Origin: Symbiodinium microadriaticum
Lineage: Eukaryota > Sar > Dinophyceae > Suessiales > Symbiodiniaceae
Direction of reading: 5' to 3'
DNA length: 64,000 nucleotides
Assembly (NCBI GenBank): GCA_001939145.1
Contig: LSRX01000428.1
Coordinates: forward strand, 191,534-255,533
This document shows positions 33,380-45,606 of this stretch, piece by piece. Position 1 is the stretch's first letter. The number at the start of each line of letters is the position of its first letter. The position numbers were made by a program, and so were the translations under genes. The notes beneath the pieces were generated by a model that had not been told where the DNA came from, made no database searches, and saw only the letters and a list, made by a program, of their open reading frames with translations.

Positions 33380-34672
33380 ATGGCACAAAGAGCTGCTCCG
33401 GCTGCTGAGCTGTCTGGTCGCGTGGTGGGACTGCCAAGCTTAGTTGGTCAAGCCATTGCTGTACAGGGCCCGGACGCGTCGCAGAAGCGTGCATCCGTGA
33501 AAGCAGGGGCGGCAGTCAGCTTAACACCTTCCCTGGCCAAAATCGCCAACAAAGACGTCGTAGTGGAGCTCCGAGGCCTACCCCAGGCGCCGCCTTTCAA
33601 GGTAGGTGGTCGTTCAGGGAATGCTGTGACCAGCAGCCACTCCAACAAGATCCATCGAGGGTGGCGCATTGTGGCCGTATGTGGCCAGCGTGTGCCCGCA
33701 GAGGAGGTCCCGGCCGCACTCTCCGCTGCTCAGAAGTCCGCGAAGTACACCGTGACCTTCCATCTCAGCACCGAGGAGGAGTTCTCCAAGGAGAAGGACC
33801 AAAAGGAGCATCAGGACGAGCAGAAGCGAGACCTTGACATCGAGCGGGAGCAGGCACGACTTCGCGAAGAAGAGTCAAGGAAAGAGCGTGAGAGGATAGA
33901 GGAGGAGGAACGACTGGAGCGCGAGTTACAACAGAAGAGGCTGGCGGAAGCGGAGGCAAAGGCTCTCCAGGTAGCGCGACAAGCTGCCGAAAAGAGCTTA
34001 GAGAAATCGACAGGCCTCCCTGCACGCGACAAGGTCCAAGAGCCCCAAAAGGCTTTGCTAGCAGCACTGGCGCCGGCAGCACCTGCAGAAGCCAAACCAG
34101 TTGCAAAGCCTAACGGGCCCTGCGATAAGTGCGATGGGCCACACGCCACGGATGATTGCCCGCACTTCAAGAAGCCCCGGGACGACCACAAGGATGCTTT
34201 CGAGAACTACCAAAGGGGAAGCATGGAGAAGACCGAGGCCGAGTCGGTATCGGAAAAGCTGCCGAAGTCTACCCGGGTTCTGCCACAGCCGGGAGATGGG
34301 TCCTGCCTCTTCCACTCTTTGAGCCACGGCCTGAGAAAGGGCCAGGGCGCTTCCGCACTCCGGGCCGAGATCGCGGACTACATTGCGAGCCACCCAGAGG
34401 AGGAAGTTGCTGGGAACCCAATCTCCGACTGGGTCCTTTGGGATTCAGGAGAAGATCCAAACGCCTATGCCCTCTCGATGAGGGAGGGTTCCCGCTGGGG
34501 TGGTGCCATGGAAATCGCTTTGTGCGCCAAGCTGCATCGCATTCGAGTGGACATCTTCGAACGAAGATCGGACCACTTCCTGCGAATAGCATCTTTCGGG
34601 GAAGCGGACAAGTTCGAGCCAGTGAGACTCCTATATGGAGGCCGAGTTCACTACGACGCTCTCGAAGTGTGA
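33380..34672 (+). CDS. OTU-domain cysteine protease with PDZ-like domain, coiled coil and zinc knuckle, 430 aa, intronless
   Basis: A predicted deubiquitinating cysteine protease. The C-terminal OTU domain (about 295-428) shows the catalytic motif GDGSCLFHSLS (Asp306, Cys309) and the distal catalytic His in GRVHYDAL (His424). In front of it are a PDZ-like domain (about 45-130; RGWRIVAVCGQRV is its core), a long charged coiled coil (133-215, rich in Glu-Arg), an Ala/Pro linker and a zinc-knuckle-like motif, Cys248-x2-Cys251-x3-His255-x4-Cys260, one residue shorter than the usual CCHC knuckle. The ATG at 33380 follows an AG-rich leader. Ubiquitin or a related modifier as substrate follows from the OTU family; the PDZ-like part and knuckle suggest a scaffolded or nucleic-acid-associated enzyme, which is inference. 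The gene lies 324 bp after the Lys/Pro-rich gene on the same strand. Confidence 0.9.
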   Translation: MAQRAAPAAELSGRVVGLPSLVGQAIAVQGPDASQKRASVKAGAAVSLTPSLAKIANKDVVVELRGLPQAPPFKVGGRSGNAVTSSHSNKIHRGWRIVAVCGQRVPAEEVPAALSAAQKSAKYTVTFHLSTEEEFSKEKDQKEHQDEQKRDLDIEREQARLREEESRKERERIEEEERLERELQQKRLAEAEAKALQVARQAAEKSLEKSTGLPARDKVQEPQKALLAALAPAAPAEAKPVAKPNGPCDKCDGPHATDDCPHFKKPRDDHKDAFENYQRGSMEKTEAESVSEKLPKSTRVLPQPGDGSCLFHSLSHGLRKGQGASALRAEIADYIASHPEEEVAGNPISDWVLWDSGEDPNAYALSMREGSRWGGAMEIALCAKLHRIRVDIFERRSDHFLRIASFGEADKFEPVRLLYGGRVHYDALEV

Positions 34673-35745
34673 TGCCTGAAAAAAGCCCGGTTCTTCTGCA
34701 TGTAGGCTTCCGCACACGTCCGTGGGTCGGTGCACTTTGCACTCGCATGCTGCCTGGCTTTCTGAGGCTGGGGCCGGCCACTGAGTATCCCGGCCGCTGA
34801 AGGTGCCTTCTGGCGCCAGCAAGAGACCTAGGTCATACTAGGTCCTACTTGTAGGTGATGGGGCTGGGTAGCTGTGTTCAGCTTCGCAGCAGTACTTTGA
34901 ACTGAGAACCCGGGTCAGCCTGCGTGCAGGTGGACATGCACGTGGTGCGATGGAACCGAGCAGAACAAAGTTTGTGCAGCCAGTCCGGTTGCAGCCCCTG
35001 TAGGTAGTAGGGCCGTAGGGAAATGGGCTTCGGTCCCCTTCGGTTCTTTGGCAGCCCGGGGGCCACTCACACGTCGGGGCTCGATTTGTTCCTGCCCGGG
35101 CCGCTTCCGACGTGTTCCGAGATTTCCAGGTAGTGGGAGGGATCACGACCTCAGCTTTGCAAGCGCTGTTGAGACGAGTTCCAAGCACAGCATGTCCACG
35201 TGGCTTATTGAAGGCATGCCCTCCCACAACCTGAGTCATGAGAGTGGGCAAGCTGACGGCACTACAAAGCCTGTTTCCTGCGGGCCTAAAAGAACAAGGG
35301 GTGCGGCTGCGATGATGCTGTGCTGCATGTGCAATTAGTCATGCCCCTTTGAAGGAGCGATTCGAAGGCACTAGTAGGGCTACCAGGCAATCAGCAGCGA
35401 GTGCTCGAATATGGTTTGCTTATTTAAGCAGTTGAAGCCGCCCACGCACTAGGTTTTGTGTATTTGTGTTTGCGATGTTTGCGCCTCTCTCTCTGTGTGT
35501 GTGTGTGTGGAGGCGTGGGTGTAGGTGCGCAAGTGGGTCTCGTTTTTCTTGAAGGCTGGTTGCTTGCTTGTTTGCCACTGTTTGTTGTGGGTGGAGGAGC
35601 GATTCGGGCCAATTATTGATGAGGCAGACGTGTGATGGTTTTTCTGGTACACTGGTATACTATCATTTTATACTTACTGCCATCTGTAAGGTGTCGCTGC
35701 CTCGTCCAATCTCGCAGGCCGACCATCGCAAACCGCTATTTCGCA
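34673..35745. other. intergenic, no gene recognised
   Basis: No family motif on either strand. It contains a (CT)n(GT)n microsatellite at 35485-35510. The last 50 bases before 35746 include CTCGCAGG, a possible trans-splice acceptor for the downstream gene. Confidence 0.5.
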
Positions 35746-38700
35746 ATGCGAATTCCAACCAGCGACCAAGCTGCACGGCGGTTTGCTGGGTTTGCGTGCT
35801 TCTTCCTGCTGCACATTTCGGGTGCAGCCGTGCCACCGGTGCTTCACATGAGGCCACCGTTCTCCCCTTTAGTAACTTTAGTACTGGCAAGGCAAGCTCG
35901 GCACAGTGTTGTCACGGTAAACCAGACAAGGATTGACTTAATTTGAGACCTTAGCAATAGCCAAGATTTAGCATTTCGACTCAGCCAGAATAGACATTTC
36001 TTGCCAGCAGAGGTCGTCATCAGTTTCAGAGAGACGTCCCAGAGGCCTATTGCTCGGGCATTTCCTGCGACAGATCATTTGCAGCAGCGTCTGTGGCCGC
36101 CACAGGATATCCAGCCTATAAGCATCGCAATTGTCGGGCGGCCGAACGTGGGCAAGTCGACTCTGTTCAATCGCCTACAGTCTGGTGACCTTCGCTGCAA
36201 CCACAGTTTTGCTTGCTACTACGATGTAGGTGGGGTGTTGCGCTGACAGTGCTGCATGCCGAAGCAACGACACCGAACGCCCCAAAAAACTTGATAAGTC
36301 GTCGGTACAAGGTACACGGCGGAAGAAGCGGGACATAGACCACCGCGCCATCATCAGCGATCGTGCAGGCTGGGAAACCTTGATTGTTGTGTTGCCCGTT
36401 TCGTTTTGTGATGCCGACATAGTAGAGACTCCGCCTCAAGGCCACCTCCCTGAACACACCGAGGGCTTGAAGCGTTTTACGGATTTTGTCCTCACTAGGC
36501 TTTATTGCTCCAGATGAAAATAGCTGAGGCGGACGTGTCACTAAGCCAAGGGAGCGAGGCCCTGCTTTGCGTGCAACTCCGCGGCCAAGAACGAAGACCA
36601 GCTCCGAATGCCGTAATGAGTGCTGCGGACGAATTCTGCTGATACATTCCGAAATATTCCGAAGAAGTCTGTGATTATAGGCAGGCTCGCAGGTGCGTGT
36701 AATTGCAGCTTGGTCTGTCGCAAGAGTCGGAATTGACAGACACGTCGGGCTGCTGCCTTGAGAATCCAACGACCGAAAGGCGCCATGGACGATGCTAAGC
36801 GGAAGCCGACCTTAGACACATCGAGATACAAATTGCCTGCCTTGATCCGGAGCACATGCTGCCTCGTTTCATTACATTTTTGGAGTTTGGAGGCACCACC
36901 CGCGATCGCAAAGACGCGCTGGCGGTGCTATATGGGTGTGATGCCAAGCGCCTGTGAGACATTGCATCTTTGCTGCCACATTGCACACCAGACTCAAGCA
37001 TCGTTTTTTGCGGTAAAATTCATGTTGTTCCAATCTGCGACGCAAGTCATGGGCGCTTTTGAAACAAGATGTCGCCGTGGCTCTTTCCACGTGACCGGTT
37101 GGCTGCCTGCTTTGGGGTGTCTTTGTCAACTAATTCTTTGCTGACCGAAGATCGGTGGCACCAGAATTGGCTTTTGCAAGGCTGCTGCTCCGGGTCATTG
37201 ACACGGGCGGACTTGAGAGCCCGAAGGAGACGTCTGCAAACACGCTGCTGCCGCTGGGCTGCCAGGTTTGTGATCTGGATTTTTCGCTGCATTCTCGATG
37301 TGCTGCTTCAGCTTGTAACATTGTATCCTTATTATGCAGAAGGACGAGTGACCGGGTCATATTATACAGTATTTGACCCTTGAGGCAGTCTATGCAGGAG
37401 CAGGTGTGGAGAGCGATCGCAGAGGCAGAGCCTGTTTGGCTTTGCTTGTCCCTGTCCTGGATTTGGGTCCCCATCCAGCAGCTCGGGGCATGCCAGGCGC
37501 AGGCGATCCTGTTCCTCATCGATGCACAGGAGGGCGTTCTCCAACCATGTTTACGCCTGCGTCCTTCCCCGCCAGCAGCAGTTGGTTGGAGCTAATTGGT
37601 GTGAGTCACATTGATGCACATCCTTTGGATAAAGGCGAGAGATTGGTGTGCCCTGAAGTGATCGCTTTGATGAACAGCTGTGAAAGCCCCCGTCGCAAGA
37701 ATACCGGCGTATGGTCTACAAGCAATAATTCCTGCTGGCCGAAAGCTGAAAAAAGTGGACAGCCTGAACAAGCATAGATAGCCGGTAGGACATACTGCCA
37801 CTTGTTGGCGCACCGCTAAAACAGATGCGACATTGATTGCCACACTCATAAGAACAGTTGCTGCAGTCGATCATGACCGCAAGTCCAAAAAAGCGTAAGC
37901 TGCTGAATCTCCGCCCAAATCCGCTTGCTCCCGTGCGAAAGAGCACGCGGCTTCTGCGCTGTTTTGCCAGATCACCCCGAGCGACCTTGCGATTGCCAAG
38001 ATGCTTCGCGATGGAGCAGGGAATGTCTCGAGCTCAGACCTACAGGTTTCTGGGCAGATGGGCATCAGAGCAAACTCACGGGCACTCCAGAAGACTCGCT
38101 CGGATCTCCGCAGACTTCTGAAACCTTGTGTCCAATCGCAAGAGGTGGCTTGAGGGGTCAGTTCTCCTGGAGAAGTGTAGCGGTCGGCCAAATCCGCCCA
38201 GCCGCTTCATTTGCAGGCAGATCGCTACCGGGACCTTTTCAAGACGGAGACGCCCAGGGATGTCCCGCTGGATCCCGGACCATGATGCCTGCAGGCTCGC
38301 CGCCGGAAGTTCCCAATGCGCCTAGGATCATCCTCATCGCCAACAAGGCAGAGAACACTTTTATCGGCCCTTACTTGAACGACTGCTACGAGCTCGGGGT
38401 GGGAGATCCGGCCGGGCCTCCAAAGAGTGTGCAAGCAGAGGCGGCTGCTTCGGGTTCCAGCGAAGCAGCGGAGACCTGTCACCTTGACTTCAGGTCATCA
38501 TCTCCGCCAAGAAGAACCAAGGCATGGCGTGCTCCCGAGGGGGCTACCGACTCCGTCTCCTTTGACAGCTTTGCTCCGAGAGTCCGAGAGTGTTCGTCGG
38601 AACCCCTTGCGCACAATCAAGGACGATCTCTACGATCGGCTGCTTCTAGAAGTTGGCCACCTTCAGCAGCAGGAAGAGGTGCACCGGCACTTATTTTTCC

Positions 38701-41700
38701 TTAGGGAAACCGGGCCCGGAACCCGTTTCCGGAAAGACAATCTTGTTGCCGAAACCTCGGTTCAGAAAATTGTGGCAGTTTTGGATTCTGAAATGCAGGT
38801 TCTGAGCCCTCCGGACAGGAGTTCAGCCTGCGGTAAGGTTTGTAAGACCGCGTCCGCTAGTGGCATGTGTGCTGCATGCCACGCGACAGCATAGCTAGGT
38901 TTGTCAAGAGTGTACTTACCAGATTTTTCGGGTTACTTAAATTGAATAATTAAGTTAATTAAATGTATCACCCTACTATTGCTATTGCCGGTTGCGGGGC
39001 ATTGCACTTTCGTCACGAAGTTACCAGTGAAGCACTGGTCAGGAAAATCCAGGCACTGCTTTCATGCCAACCGACGAGGAAGGCATGTACATGCAAGGCC
39101 GTGGGCAGCCCTTCCGAGAATTCAAGGTCAGAGTTTTGCGGTCGAGCTCCATGTCATCGATGTCGTAGGTATGGAGGGCGAGGAGATGGCCGAGGAAGCT
39201 GAGGAGGAAGAGGTGGGCAGTGACTTTGCTATCTTTGGCCAGGCCGTGAGTTTAATTGACCTGAATTCTGGCCTTGGCACGGGATGGCACCCACTTTTAC
39301 CCAACCACGCATATTTCATGGGTCTGTTTCCGTCTCTCTTGGCTGAAAGCGTCAAAGCTCTTGCCCCCTGTTGAAAGCATAGTGTTTGCACCACTAGCGG
39401 TAGCGAGTGTTTGCTCGAGATCGTCGCCCCGGAAAGGCCGAGGACGACCTTGAGGACGAGGAGGAGATACACGCAACTGCAGTCAGGCATGTCAAGACTA
39501 GCTGCCTGGCCTAAGACCCACGCAGAAGTGCATCGGCCTTTGGGCTTCAGGAAAGCTTCGCTCTGTGACCTGACAAATGTTGCTGCAGCGCAGGAGCTCA
39601 GTGGACAGAGCGACTCAGAGAGTGGCCCTCCACCAGGCGACCCGAGAACTGGAAGTAGTGCCGTCTGCACCCTAGCCCGATGGAAAACAGGATTGCCCCT
39701 TGTAGTGGCATGAGGACGATCAAAGTGGGGCTCCCTGCTGCCGCCCCTTGTATCAAAGCAGTGAGCGCTTGTAAGGAGCACACGGTACAAGCACTGCTGA
39801 AGCCTTGTGCTTGTCTTCTAAGAGCGATCAGACCTGAGCCTGAGGGGCCCTGAGAACTCCGCCATCCCATGCCTGTCACCAGGACCCAGCTTGCCTTGGT
39901 TGACTTTGGACATGCCGGAGCAGAAGTGGAGGTCTTTGAGGCTCGCAGTGTTGGTGAGCACGGGTTCCTCCAGCCAATCTCTACGTAGATCTGTTTTGAC
40001 CCCTCTGCAGCCCTGGGAGCTTGGTTCTCTAAGTTCACGGGACCCTGCGTCAGGTACTATGCGCATCATCCTGCTGATCCTCTCGGTGCATTGGACCCGG
40101 GGCTCAAGGCGCGGTCTCGTCCCGGTACTTGCAGCTTCGATCAGCTTTTCTCGCTGCCTGCGGTTTGCATAAACGCCCGGTTGCTTTGGCAGGCAGAGCA
40201 TGGTGTTCCCTATTAAAGCACCCCGGCCAATCTCCGAGGCTGCTGTTATGCACGACGACGGAAGGCGAATTGGCAAGTATTGGCTTGGAGTCTCTTCCCC
40301 AGTGACTTATGGGAGCGGGGTCTGATTCCGTCATCCACTTTACAGCTCTTAACCACGGTCCTGACCTCGTATTGCCTCCCCAACAGCTAGACAACAAGTC
40401 TCTGGAGTTCGGGCAGCTGCCAGCATCTCCTATCGAGACTAAGTGCATGTGCACTCCGTCGATGTCCATTTGTGAAATCGCGCGGCTAAGGCCAAACAGC
40501 GCTCGCTTCCGACCAAAGAGGCAGGACTGCAAACTCAGCCCAGGTCTCGCTGCCCCCTCAAAATGAGCCTCAAAATTCAAAAGAGAGCCTTCACAACCGC
40601 AGAAGATCGCAAGTGCAAGCTTTCTGTGGTCTGCTATTGCCTTCCAAATCCCGGCGCTCAGAGTTCTTGTTTGTGGATGTTCTCGCAACTCGCAGTTGGC
40701 CTTCTGACAGTGACGCGTTTCGGCACGGCTGGACCCCATCCTTAGGCAGCGTTCTTCCATGTTCCTGATGGAAAAAATCTTGTTGTGCAGTATGCTCGTC
40801 CTTGTAACGCCCTGAGATGATCAACCCAACGTATCTCCTGCAGGCAAGGGACTACGTCTTGCGGCGCTAGCCTTGAATGGGCACTCGGGAGGGATCTGCT
40901 TGAGTCAGACTGTCATATTGCTTCTGCCCCTTCATGCGCCATTGCCTTGCTGCCAGACCCATCCCCTACTTCTGGGCGCTATTATTTGGAAGTCGAGGCA
41001 TCGTCGCGCTCAAGAGATGGAGAACGCCATGAAGGCTTCTGTTACACAGTGGATCAGCCCTCTTGAGCAACAGGTGCAAAATCTAGACAGGCAGCTGGCA
41101 ACAACGCATGCAGGAGAGAGCGAGGAACTGTTGGATCTTCCGTTCGCACCTGGATGCAGGTGGCGATCATTGGGCAGCCGAACGGCGGAAAGCGGCTTGT
41201 CACATGCAGTTGGGTTTTAAAATTTGAAACTTCGGGTGTAAACTGTAAACACCGCAGCAAAGATGGGTCGTTGGCATGCTGCAAGATATAGCCAGGTCTA
41301 GCAGCTCCATTTGCAGCACCCCGCAGCAAACCTGCAACAACAGCAGTTATATCTTCAAACAGCATTCGCGTTCGTTTGTGTACATGTGTTAAAGCTGCAA
41401 CAGCTAGCATATGCCACCATTTATTTGCCGGTATCTGAGACATGTAGACATGAAAGGTCCAGCATCATCAACGCGCTCCTTCAGGAGGAGCGGTGTGTGG
41501 TGTAGTCCTCAGTTGCCGAACACAGAGTCCGAAGCCCACATCAAGAGAAGCAGCATCATGCCATTTCAGTGTTACAGTTCCCCCATGTGTTGTCCCACAT
41601 TCTCATCCTTTCCTGTTTGGGCTTCGATGGTTCTCCAAAAGCCTGCCAGGTGGACGAAGCGGATGGCACGACCATGGACTCCATCATCACTAACTGGACC

Positions 41701-42795
41701 CCACTGCACCAGCTCGGTTTGGCATGTCGCTGAATACATGTACACGGCAGTGTCAACTTCAAGCAGGTGGTGAGCAGAGACTTAAGTTCAAAGCAGAGAT
41801 ATCCTTTACCTGTGTCTGTGCACCTGGCATTGCCTGGGGCATCGAAGGCGCTGCAATTGCTTGAGATCCCCAGGCCAAGAACATGGGCTGGGTTTGGTCT
41901 TGGCGACTTACCCGCGCAAGCCAAGCCAAGAGAAGGTCCCCAGCAGGTGCAAAAGCAGGCTCATCATCATGTAGACGCCAACGGTGTGGGGGACTGCAAC
42001 CCCAAAAAGAAGCGTGAGGGCCCCAACGGCCTCAGGACGTTCAAAGAGCACCCGGTGAAGCTGATAGACACGCCGGGGCGCCGAGTGTGGTGAATGGCGG
42101 TACCTCGAGCAAGGGAAAGCCAAAGGATGCGTGGAACAATTGTGCTGCTGAGGTGTGGGATCTACCGAGGCTGGCAGTACTCCGGTACCACTGCAGAGTT
42201 CTCTGCTCACCTGCGGACCTGCTGCGTGCCGTCAGGACCTGCACGTAGTCCCGAAGCCCGCGACTCCTGAGGTTTGTGCAGCCTGGCATGGGTACGCGCA
42301 AGGCCATTCGACGAGCCGCGGCCTTTGGGTTTTTGGTCAATGTGATTGACAGCTGTGCCTAACATGTAGACCGTGGAAAGATTTATGAGGCATCCGAAGC
42401 AGCCTCTCTCACTCTTATGCTCTGGGCGGCGCATCGAGCACCATGCACATTATGTATGCCCTGTCTGATTTGCAAGGGCAGCCCGGTAGAAGCAATTCTC
42501 ACACTCGAGATAGGGCCCACCTTGATTCATTGACTGTGTCGCTTTTGCACCCTGTCTTTGCTGTGTCCCAAGCACTTGAGGCGCATGTTTGCGTCCTCTG
42601 CCTTGATGCCCAGCGATATGCCAAGATGACGCACAACAGTTGTCGCGAGCTTGGCAGCGCCGTGGGCCTTGTGGCTGCGGAACTCAACTTGACAACGGAT
42701 CCTCAGCAACATGACCTTTGAATATCAGAGGTCCGAACAAGTTTGAGATCAACTTGGGAAACTTCGTCGCGGACGAGGGCAAGTGCTTGATCATC
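35746..42795 (+). CDS. der: Der/EngA double-GTPase, 5' part (targeting sequence, first G domain, start of second), probably plastid
   Basis: Der/EngA GTPases carry two G domains and a KH-like domain and act in large ribosomal subunit assembly. The ATG at 35746 starts a hydrophobic signal-peptide-like stretch (FAGFACFFLLHISG), then a basic region, fitting a peridinin-plastid bipartite presequence. First G domain: GRPNVGKSTLFNRL (exon to 36184), RAIISDRAG (36339-36368), TTRDRK (from 36893), RVIDTGGLE (near 37161-37221), VWRAIAEAE (37389-37430), ILFLIDAQEGV (37503-37540), LIANKAEN (about 38294-38407; NKAE where most have NKxD), VIISAKKNQGM (from 38494) and DDLYDRLLLEV (from 38622). An acidic linker (exons near 39170 and 39432) precedes G domain 2: AIIGQPNGG (41160-41191) joined by a GC donor to KSSIINALL (41457-41499), DEADGTTMDSI (41650 to about 41712), KLIDTPGRR (to about 42085), VCVLCLDAQ (near 42565-42640) and NFVADEGKCLII (to 42795). 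The next exon is 11.65 kb away. Confidence 0.88.
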
Positions 42796-45606
42796 GTCCG
42801 GAGCTCGCCATCAGTATGAGAATCGAATTGTCGTGTAGGTCAAGTCTGTCTCTGCAATAATTGGTCGACAGATATCGGCTGCTCAGAGGCACAATCACGA
42901 AATGCGTAAATTCAAGAAGTGCCAGTTAAACCGCATCGCCAGGGCCGCGTTGATGCTGACACGAGAGTCGACCTTGTGTAAGAACAGGCCCAACAGCTGC
43001 GGCACTTTTCCACCCAGCTTTATTAAGACTTCGAAACGCGGCATCGCAGCAGATTGCTACATCAAGGAACCATAGTCCATAGCAAGCATCCCGCAGCATT
43101 TCCGCCTGCTTGTCGCATACGCCCCATGGGCCCCATGGCTTGTGAAGAGCATCCAGAGACGGAGCAGGCTTCGAAGGGCTTGCGATATAGGTATCAAAAC
43201 CCCTGCCCCCGAACCATCGTGCATTGAACAATATTTTTTTTCGGGGAGGCCGAGAGAGGAAGTGATGCCGGCGCTGTCTCCGGAGGCCCGGGGGACTGGG
43301 GGCCCAGGTCGGCTGGGAAGGGACTTGTGTAGCAAGAAAAATCTCCGCAGCTGCGCTGGTTTGTGCCTTTTATTCCTTGTCCTTGCCGCATGCCAAGAAT
43401 ACGGAAGTAAGAAAAAAGAGGCTGGCGAATTTTGCAGCTGTCTGCATGGAGCTGCTCCGAGGACTTCCGGAAAGGTAAGTGGGAAGTTCTGGGTTCCCTA
43501 GGCCCTGGGCTTTTCAGTAAGCTACCTCTGCGCCTGGAAGGGCTTTTCTTGAAAAGTCTACAGCAACCAGAAGCCAGAAAGCACCACCAGGCCGACTCCT
43601 TCGAGATCCATCAGAGCCCATTGCTCAACGAATTCGTATTCTCCCATGGCGTTTTGGCATCATAGTGAGCTTTATGTATCCATATGTGTATCTACATGTA
43701 TATCTATATCTGTAGCAGTATATTAATGCATGTAAATGTATTTCTATATGTATGTGTATATATATATATAGATACACATACACATGTACTGTATAGGTCA
43801 GGTGTACATATATATGTATATATATATATACATACACACATGTACACATGCACACAGAAATGTATAGGTTCACTGCAGCTTTGAATCGCTTCCTTTTTGG
43901 CAGGAGGCGGCCTTAGACTCCTTCCAGCGCGTCGCTGGGGGCGAGGGCGTGAGCCGGGCTGCAAGTTTGCTTCCTTCGGGGGGAGTCAGGGGTTTAAGGG
44001 TTTGATGCCAAAAAGGGTTTTAGGGGCTAATGGGCGGAAAAGGTAGAAGCATAGTTGTGTTGAAAGCTAAGCAGGAGAAGTAGTTTAGTCATCAGTTGCA
44101 CTTTCACACATGAGGTTGGTTTCGTCTCGTGATGCGGGGACTTTGCGTTCTTCCACCCCGTAATCTTGGGCACCTCCGAGCACCTTCCTTCACTGAAGCT
44201 CGAATTGAGGTTGTGGCAGCGGTGCTTGTCGACCCGGATGGGGATGCTGCAGAGCGTGCCTCCGCCAAAGTGGGGAAAAATCTGGGCAAGCTCCCTACAG
44301 CCTTAGCCTTCGGAGGATGAGGATCCAAATTCCACAGGCACCGGCACCTCTACGGTGTAGTTCTTAAGCACATCCATGCTGGAGATGCTCGTTGATCCAT
44401 GTTGATCCCATCATCTATGCAAGACGCTTCTCCTAGCTGGCGGGCATGCTGTGGCTTCGGACTCTTGCCGTCAAACCCTTCGACACGCCTATCCTGAACA
44501 AAGGCCTCACGTTCCCGAACGAGAAATCTGCTCTGAAGAAGGGGGAGGGATCGGATGGAACACAGCAGCCCTTCAGCCCAGGCTTCGGGCCAGCAGTCGC
44601 CTGTCGTGCCATGACGGGCATGATGGCCAGGAATTCGTCTCGTCGGAGAAAAGCGAGAATAGATGCACTAATAATCCAACAGTGCGGCCCAGCGGACAGT
44701 CAGGCACGACTTTGAGCATTGACGTGAGACTTGGGATGCACGTTCTCTCGCATGTGGAGGCGCAATTACCATGTAACATCGCAGCATGGCAATCCCGAAC
44801 AGGACGTGCCAAGCACGTGGTCGTTCCAGCCGCTGGAGACGACGGAGAGGCGGGGAGAGTGCTCGAAGCTGGGAAGAGTCGCGAGCCCTCAACCATAAAC
44901 CGTTGAAACTCTGCACCGGTCAACGAATGGAAACTGCGTGGTGTCCTGTTCACAAGCGGCCGAAGCCCCACCGCACCACTGCCACCTTGGGACTTTGGTA
45001 ATCAGCCCGAAAAAGAAGGGACCCTGAGACCCCTTTATTCAAACAGGCGCATTCCAAGAGCCTTGTCTCCAGGCCACACGGTCCGACTCACGCGCGCTCC
45101 AAAGCTGAGCGAGCGGCCCGAGCTCTCCACGCCCAGCACAGCGGCTCGACCCGACAATCAGAGACATGGACCGGGACACTTCAAGCATCTACACACCTGA
45201 AGTTGCAGCTGGAATTTCTTTCATGATGTAAGGCAACGGAGCCCAGCACTCCTGTTGTGACAGATTTCCTCGACAGCCAGCCGGGTCTGGCGAAGGACCC
45301 GAAGCTGCAAAGCCACCGCTGCTTGTGGTTTCCGACGCTGTTTGCAGTGGCTGATAGTCGAAGTGTTTGGTTCAGGAGAAGCTGGACTTGTGTCACTGGA
45401 TGGCTGCTCTCCCAGATCAGCTTCCACTTTGCAAGGCCGCATCAAAGGGAAGAACATGTGTGAATGGCCGGTGGGAGTGCAGCTGCGCCGTATAATTCAA
45501 GAAAATATCTAACCACGCTCGATCGTCGGGTCAGAGATGGCATGATGAGATGGCTCGAGTATGGGCAGGTTGATCCTGTGCTAGAATGGCAGAAGTGTCT
45601 GTGCAG
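42796..45606. other. first part of the long Der intron, no gene recognised
   Basis: The intron begins with GT at 42796. No family motif was found up to the PI-PLC exons. A TA/CATA microsatellite lies at 43676-43865 and TTTAGGG-like words at about 43990-44030. The first exon(s) of the PI-PLC gene may be near 45464-45600. Confidence 0.5.
43676..43865. repeat. (TA)n/(CATA)n microsatellite
   Basis: Imperfect ATGTATAT and ACACATGT words with two TA cores (about 43757-43770 and 43809-43830), partly palindromic. Frames through it give Tyr/Ile/Cys strings without meaning. Confidence 0.93.

Noticed and set aside
41160-41220. Degenerate second P-loop (GQPNGGKR) suggesting a dead G domain in Der
   Set aside because: The Arg comes from reading into an intron. 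With the GC donor at 41192 and the exon at 41457 the motif becomes GQPNGGKSS, which is intact.
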